From: Bacillus sp. B15-48
Lineage (GTDB): Bacteria; Bacillota; Bacilli; Bacillales; Cytobacillaceae
Direction: 5' to 3'
Assembly (NCBI RefSeq): GCF_016879755.1
Contig: NZ_WOFU01000004.1
Coordinates: 310,001 to 374,000, forward strand
Length of the DNA stretch: 64,000 nucleotides
A model generated the notes under the pieces. That model had not been told where the DNA came from and did no database searches. It saw only the letters and a list, made by a program, of their open reading frames with translations. The position numbers and the translations under genes are program-made. Below are positions 60,658 to 64,000 of this stretch, in pieces (the stretch's first letter is position 1; the number at the start of each line of letters is the position of its first letter).

Positions 60658-61323
60658 TTATTGATTTCCTTTTTTTACCCATTCAGCGACTGTTACGGTA
60701 CGCTTCGCTTGGTGTTTAACAGCTCCTTGGACATCTTCAATCATTTTTCCATCTTGGTCAACGGTTACACTTGTACCGTAAGGATTTCCTCCCGCACCGA
60801 ATAGGACTGGATCTGTATATCCTGGAGTCGCAATAATTGCACCCCAATGCATCATCGAAGTATATAATGAAAGAAGTGTTGCTTCTTGACCACCATGTGG
60901 ATTTTGGGCAGATGTCATCGCACTGACAACTTTGTTTACAGTTTTACCTGTCGCCCATAGCCCTCCTTGAGTATCAAGAAATTGCTTCAATTGTGATGGC
61001 ATATTTCCAAAACGTGTTGGGACACTGAAAATTACGGCATCTGCCCATTCGATATCGTCTCCGGTAGCAACAGGAACATCTTTCGTTGCTTCTACCGTCT
61101 TCTTCCATACTTCATTACTCTCAATTACCGAATCAGGAGCCAATTCTTGTACTTTTAATACCTTTACTTCAGCACCTGCTTCTTTTGCACCTTCTTCAGC
61201 CCATTTGGCTAATTGATAGTTTGTTCCACTCATACTGTAAAAAACGACTGCTAATTTTACATTTGTCATTTGTTCATTCTCCTTTTCAGATGATTTTCCA
61301 AATAATTTAGATAAAAAGCCCAC
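60658..61323 (-). CDS. wrbA: NAD(P)H:quinone oxidoreductase, type IV (WrbA)
   Basis: A 221-aa flavodoxin-like enzyme that carries out two-electron reduction of quinones. The FMN loop is VVFYSMSGTNYQLAKW (near residue 25), with FSVPTRFGNMPSQLKQF (~105) and AQNPHGGQEATLLSLYTSMMHWGAI following. The GTG start at 61321-61323 lies 6 bases after GGAGGTG; this adds an ~18-residue N-terminal extension (GFLSKLFGKSSEKENEQMTN) compared with usual ~200-aa WrbA proteins. An alternative ATG at residue 19 has the site GGAG. A MhqR-like box lies ~214 bp upstream. Confidence 0.92.
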   Translation of the reverse strand: MGFLSKLFGKSSEKENEQMTNVKLAVVFYSMSGTNYQLAKWAEEGAKEAGAEVKVLKVQELAPDSVIESNEVWKKTVEATKDVPVATGDDIEWADAVIFSVPTRFGNMPSQLKQFLDTQGGLWATGKTVNKVVSAMTSAQNPHGGQEATLLSLYTSMMHWGAIIATPGYTDPVLFGAGGNPYGTSVTVDQDGKMIEDVQGAVKHQAKRTVTVAEWVKKGNQ

Positions 61324-61344
61324 AAAATACACCTCCTATTCTTG

Positions 61345-61375
61345 CTTAGTCGTGAAAAGTCTATTCATGATTAAG
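61345..61375. promoter_or_regulatory. Inverted repeat upstream of wrbA
   Basis: CTTAGTCGTGAA and TTCATGATTAAG are complementary at 10 of 12 positions around a 7-base spacer, 22 bp upstream of the wrbA start codon. It may bind a redox repressor such as the nearby HxlR protein. Confidence 0.4.
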
Positions 61376-61536
61376 CTGTTTTTGATGTTAGTTGATACTT
61401 TTTAAACTGTATATAGTCTGCTTCCATTTATCCCTACGTATACTGTTATTGTTAAAAATCAGAGTGATTTCCCACTTTTAAAAAAGGACTGATGAACCTA
61501 TTTGGAACTGTTTTTATTTTTAAATTATCTTTAAAC

Positions 61537-61552
61537 CGAGATAAATACCAAA
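61537..61552. promoter_or_regulatory. MhqR-like box upstream of wrbA
   Basis: ATCTTTAAACCGAGAT matches 12 of 16 positions of the MhqR consensus and keeps the ATCT/AGAT ends. It lies between the wrbA start and the nitroreductase terminator. The rest of the 386-bp gap has no gene. Confidence 0.45.
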
Positions 61553-61616
61553 AAAATTTTTGCTTAAATTTGATTCTAATGATCACTCTGAATGATGCCT
61601 TTAGATGACTTCTCTA

Positions 61617-61657
61617 GTATAAAAGTCTGGTGGGCAAAGTTGCCACATCAGACTTTT
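61617..61657 (-). terminator. Terminator of the nitroreductase gene
   Basis: AAAAGTCTGGTGGGCAA pairs with TTGCCACATCAGACTTTT (one bulge, one wobble) around a 2-base loop and ends TTTTATAC on the minus strand. Confidence 0.75.
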
Positions 61658-61710
61658 AACCTTGAAAGTGACGTTAACTAACTGTATTCTCTTTTTCCTT
61701 ATACTAATTG

Positions 61711-62307
61711 TTAATAGAATTTCACACGACCTTCTACAGGTTTGAATTCTTTTTCACCGACTGGAGCTGTTGGGTTACCGAATGGCATTTGGGCAACCAA
61801 TTTCCAGTTACTAGGGATCTCCCATTGCTTCTTCACTTCGTCGTCAATAAGTGGGTTATAGTGTTGTAAAGATGCGCCTAACCCTTCTGCTTCTAATGCA
61901 GCCCATACGACTAATTGGTGCATTCCTGAAGCTTGGTCTGACCAGATTGGAAAATTATCAGCATAGAGTGAAAATTGTTCTTGAAGAGATTGTATGATTG
62001 CTTCATCTTCAAAAAACAATACCGTTCCATATCCTGCTTTAAAAGAATCCATTTTTTGTTGTGTACCTTCAAAATCTCCGTCCCCAACTACTTTTCTCAA
62101 CGACTCTGTTGTAATATCCCACAATTTATCATGTGATTCTCCTGTTAACACAACTAGACGTGCTGTTTGAGAGTTAAAAGCCGATGGAGTGTACTTTACC
62201 GCAAATTCAACGATTTCTTTAATTTTTTCATCTGTTACCTGTACGTCCTTATTGATTCCATAGTGAGACCGTCTTTCCTTCAGGGCAGTGTAAAAGTCTT
62301 TTGTCAT
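61711..62307 (-). CDS. mhqN: Nitroreductase family protein (MhqN-like)
   Basis: A 198-aa FMN-dependent NAD(P)H nitro/quinone reductase (B. subtilis MhqN ~206 aa). RRSHYGINKDVQV at residues 13-25 carries the FMN-phosphate Arg pair, YTPSAFNSQTARLVVL (~40) contacts the flavin, and GLGASLQHYNP (~150) lies in the second flavin-site loop. In Bacillus it belongs to the MhqR regulon for quinone and catechol stress. GGAGG precedes the ATG, and an MhqR-like box lies 58 bp upstream. A pirin remnant and the mhqO homologue lie upstream on the same strand. Confidence 0.92.
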   Translation of the reverse strand: MTKDFYTALKERRSHYGINKDVQVTDEKIKEIVEFAVKYTPSAFNSQTARLVVLTGESHDKLWDITTESLRKVVGDGDFEGTQQKMDSFKAGYGTVLFFEDEAIIQSLQEQFSLYADNFPIWSDQASGMHQLVVWAALEAEGLGASLQHYNPLIDDEVKKQWEIPSNWKLVAQMPFGNPTAPVGEKEFKPVEGRVKFY

Positions 62308-62364
62308 TTTAAAATTCCTCCATAGTTTTTAAATATTTTTAGTTCGTATATTTTTAATTAGAAT

Positions 62365-62380
62365 ATCTTTAATTCGTGAT
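62365..62380. promoter_or_regulatory. MhqR-like box upstream of the nitroreductase gene
   Basis: ATCTTTAATTCGTGAT matches 13 of 16 positions of the B. subtilis MhqR operator consensus. It lies 58-73 bp upstream of the start codon, the expected place for a repressor. Confidence 0.6.
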
Positions 62381-62406
62381 TATTTTAAAACAGAAAAGTA
62401 TAGTTG

Positions 62407-62562
62407 TCAATCTATTCTTCCTAAAATCTTCCTAACACTCTGAAGAGGGCCGAAATTTATATTCGACTCATCATAATATTCTGCAAATGAGAAACTAAGG
62501 TTGCTTTCTAACCAATCATTTTTAACAGAGTAGCGTGATGATGCAGGAATAACTTGAATCAA
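62407..62562 (-). pseudogene. N-terminal fragment of a pirin-family protein
   Basis: A TTG at 62560-62562 with GAGGTG upstream opens MIQVIPASSRYSVKNDWLES, then NLSFSFAEYYDESNINFGPL. That is the well-known pirin start, with the RYS...DWL...FSFAEYYD block. After GPL the sequence loses similarity (QSVRKILGRID, stop), so ~230 residues including the metal-binding His cluster are missing. A deletion or frameshift is likely. Pirins can act as quercetinases, which suits the quinone and ring-cleavage neighbours. Confidence 0.75.
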
Positions 62563-62616
62563 TTTATTTCACCTCTAAATTTCTCGACTTAAAGATCATA
62601 ATTTATCATTTACAAT

Positions 62617-62648
62617 AGGGGCAAAGGCTTTTTGCCCTTGTAGCCCCT
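62617..62648 (-). terminator. Hairpin after the ring-cleaving dioxygenase gene
   Basis: AGGGGCAAAGGC and GCCCTTGTAGCCCCT pair with small bulges around TTTTT. There is no T-tract on the minus strand, so termination is uncertain. It sits 126 bp past the mhqO stop. Confidence 0.5.
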
Positions 62649-62773
62649 TGTTAATACAATTATTACCTCGAATTAAAATAGTTCAAATGTGAGGTAATCG
62701 TAATGTTTTCTTTCAATTATGTCATTTCCATTGTTAAAAGGATGCGATGCAAAGACGGTTTTTTCCAAATTGG

Positions 62774-63712
62774 TTAATCTAATTCTCGAACTTCAAATGG
62801 AAGTAATCCACGTTCTATTTGGTCTCGATGTGGTTCATACTGAGGAGGTAGCATTAATTTCTCCCCCATCGTCTCGTGTGATTCGTCATGAGCAAACCCT
62901 GGTGGATCTGTCGCGATTTCAAAGAGGATTTCACCATGTTCTCTAAAATAAATCGCATTAAAATAGTTTCTGTCTTGTACAGGAGTGACACCATATCCAT
63001 GACTGTTAACATGGTTTTTCCAATCTAATTGATCTTGGTCATCACTAGCTCTCCACGCAATATGATGGACGGTCCCTACTCCCATTTGTCCACGACCAAC
63101 AGGGGTTAACTTTAAATCAATCACGTTTCCAATTTCAGCTGTAGAACGGAAACGAACAAGATCTCCTTCTTTTCCAACCTTTTCAAGTCCCATCACTTTT
63201 TCTAATAGTTGTGACGTACTTTCAGGTTTTGATGAAAACAATGTTGCTCCACCAAATCCTTTAATAGCAACTTCTGGTGTGACCTCCCCAAATGGCCAAA
63301 AATTCTTTTCACCTTCATCTCTTTCAACAATTTCCAAACGAAGTCCATGAGGATCATCAAATTGTAAAGATTGTTCACCAAAGCGTTCGCTTTTAGTGAA
63401 CGGAACTTGAAATTTTTCAAGTCTGTTCTCCCAAAATTCGATTGCCCCTTTAGGAACAACATATGAAGTAACTCCCACTTGCCCATCACCTATTCTCCCT
63501 TGATATGCATCAGCCCAAGGGAAAAATGTGATAATCGTCCCTGGTTTTCCTCCTTCGTTCCCAAAGTACAAGTGATACGTGCCCGGGTCATCAAAATTGA
63601 CGGTTTGTTTCACTAACCGAAGACCTAAAACGCCCGCATAAAAGTCGACATTCTCTTGTGGATTTCCGACAATTGCAGTAATATGATGAATTCCCATTGT
63701 TTTCTTACTCAT
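62774..63712 (-). CDS. mhqO: Ring-cleaving dioxygenase (MhqO/VOC family)
   Basis: A 312-aa protein of two vicinal-oxygen-chelate domains. The first opens GIHHITAIVGNPQENVDFYAG (H9 region ligand), the second holds GVGTVHHIAWRA (~220), and Glu in ILFEIATDPPGF (~272) is the third metal ligand. MhqO of Bacillus is a hydroquinone-responsive dioxygenase thought to cleave quinol/catechol rings. GGAGCGG-type site and ATG at 63712. It follows a DoxX-like gene by 108 bp on the same strand; B. subtilis mhqNOP has the same three families. Confidence 0.93.
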   Translation of the reverse strand: MSKKTMGIHHITAIVGNPQENVDFYAGVLGLRLVKQTVNFDDPGTYHLYFGNEGGKPGTIITFFPWADAYQGRIGDGQVGVTSYVVPKGAIEFWENRLEKFQVPFTKSERFGEQSLQFDDPHGLRLEIVERDEGEKNFWPFGEVTPEVAIKGFGGATLFSSKPESTSQLLEKVMGLEKVGKEGDLVRFRSTAEIGNVIDLKLTPVGRGQMGVGTVHHIAWRASDDQDQLDWKNHVNSHGYGVTPVQDRNYFNAIYFREHGEILFEIATDPPGFAHDESHETMGEKLMLPPQYEPHRDQIERGLLPFEVRELD

Positions 63713-63820
63713 TCTTTTCCGCTCCTTTTATGTTTCATTATCCAAACCGATAGAGGATAGTTTAACCGCTTGTTTTCTATTAAATTAACTTTAATTCATA
63801 TATTATTATTTTGAGATACT

Positions 63821-64000
63821 TTAGAATAAAATAGCATCTAAAGCATATTGACCTGGGCCAATCAAAGCAATCCCAATGGCTACTGCTAGTAGTGTTAAAT
63901 TGTACTCATATCCATTTGCAGTTGACCATAATCCATTTGGTGCGTGAACTTTAACGATGGCCATAACCATCGTACCGGCGATCATCAGACCAGCAAGAGG
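63821..64000 (-). CDS. mhqP: DoxX-family membrane protein (MhqP/CatD-like), partial
   Basis: The last 59 residues and stop codon are in the window; the N-terminus lies beyond the right edge. The visible part begins PLAGLMIAGTMVMAIVKVHA, continues PNGLWSTANGYEYNLTLLAV, and ends IGPGQYALDAILF. These are the last two membrane helices with the loop typical of DoxX. DoxX proteins accompany thiol/quinone redox and catechol-dioxygenase genes in Bacillus (mhqP, catD). It is the first visible gene of the unit with mhqO. Confidence 0.9.
   Translation of the reverse strand, partial: PLAGLMIAGTMVMAIVKVHAPNGLWSTANGYEYNLTLLAVAIGIALIGPGQYALDAILF

Overview
The window is about 37-39% G+C and reads as chromosome of an endospore-forming Bacillaceae bacterium. 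The evidence is a cwlJ-gerQ germination pair, a SleB/CwlJ-type wall hydrolase, a dipicolinate synthase A subunit, strong GGAGG ribosome sites, GTG/TTG starts, a tRNA-Gln without encoded CCA, and OpuC-, YeiH- and Mhq-type genes. The genus cannot be fixed from sequence alone. No rRNA, CRISPR array, prophage or intact transposase is visible. Most of the window is catabolic and accessory.

Layout. 0-4.5 kb: scoB-scoA-thiolase (acetoacetate to acetyl-CoA) divergent from a LysR regulator, then a stand-alone dpaA. 4.5-13 kb: tRNA-Gln, a degenerate tRNA-like locus with encoded CCA, a GH36 alpha-galactosidase, a methyltransferase/specificity-subunit-like protein with a degraded catalytic core, a Dabb protein, DNA polymerase IV, a DUF4317 protein and an FMN-binding-like protein. 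13.4-13.9 kb: gene-less IS200/IS605-like remnant. 14-19 kb: quinone oxidoreductase, MBL hydrolase overlapping a NUDIX gene, and MocA/XdhC-type maturation proteins without a molybdoenzyme. 19.6-27.6 kb: a probable aromatic-acid locus with an alpha/beta hydrolase, FAD monooxygenase, unknown 91-aa protein, Rieske oxygenase, LysR, MFS transporter and GntR.

28-36 kb: acetone carboxylase operon acxA-acxB-acxC behind a near-ideal sigma-54 promoter, divergent from an AcoR/AcxR-type enhancer-binding activator. 36-46 kb: truncated MATE gene, CocE-type hydrolase, OpuC-type quaternary-amine ABC transporter divergent from a GbsR-type regulator, and three genes matching the L-carnitine to glycine betaine route (BKACE, carnitine dehydrogenase, thioesterase). 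45.8-53 kb: wall hydrolase, LysR/YeiH pair, a phased array of GTAC-centred repeats, MarR/MFS, cwlJ-gerQ, and a gene-free stretch of over 1 kb rich in palindromes.

53.5-64 kb: thioesterase, decayed genes, truncated haemoglobin with an apparent class II Fnr promoter, Uma2 nuclease, maleylacetate reductase, zwf, and a quinone-stress region (HxlR, WrbA, MhqN, MhqO, MhqP/DoxX) with three MhqR-like boxes and a pirin remnant.

The unifying theme is acetoacetate. Acetone carboxylation and carnitine cleavage both yield it, and the scoAB/thiolase operon converts it to acetyl-CoA. A second theme is aromatic and quinone handling. Four or five pseudogenes (MATE, Gfo/Idh, methyltransferase, pirin, small membrane protein) show recent gene decay, mainly after 54 kb.
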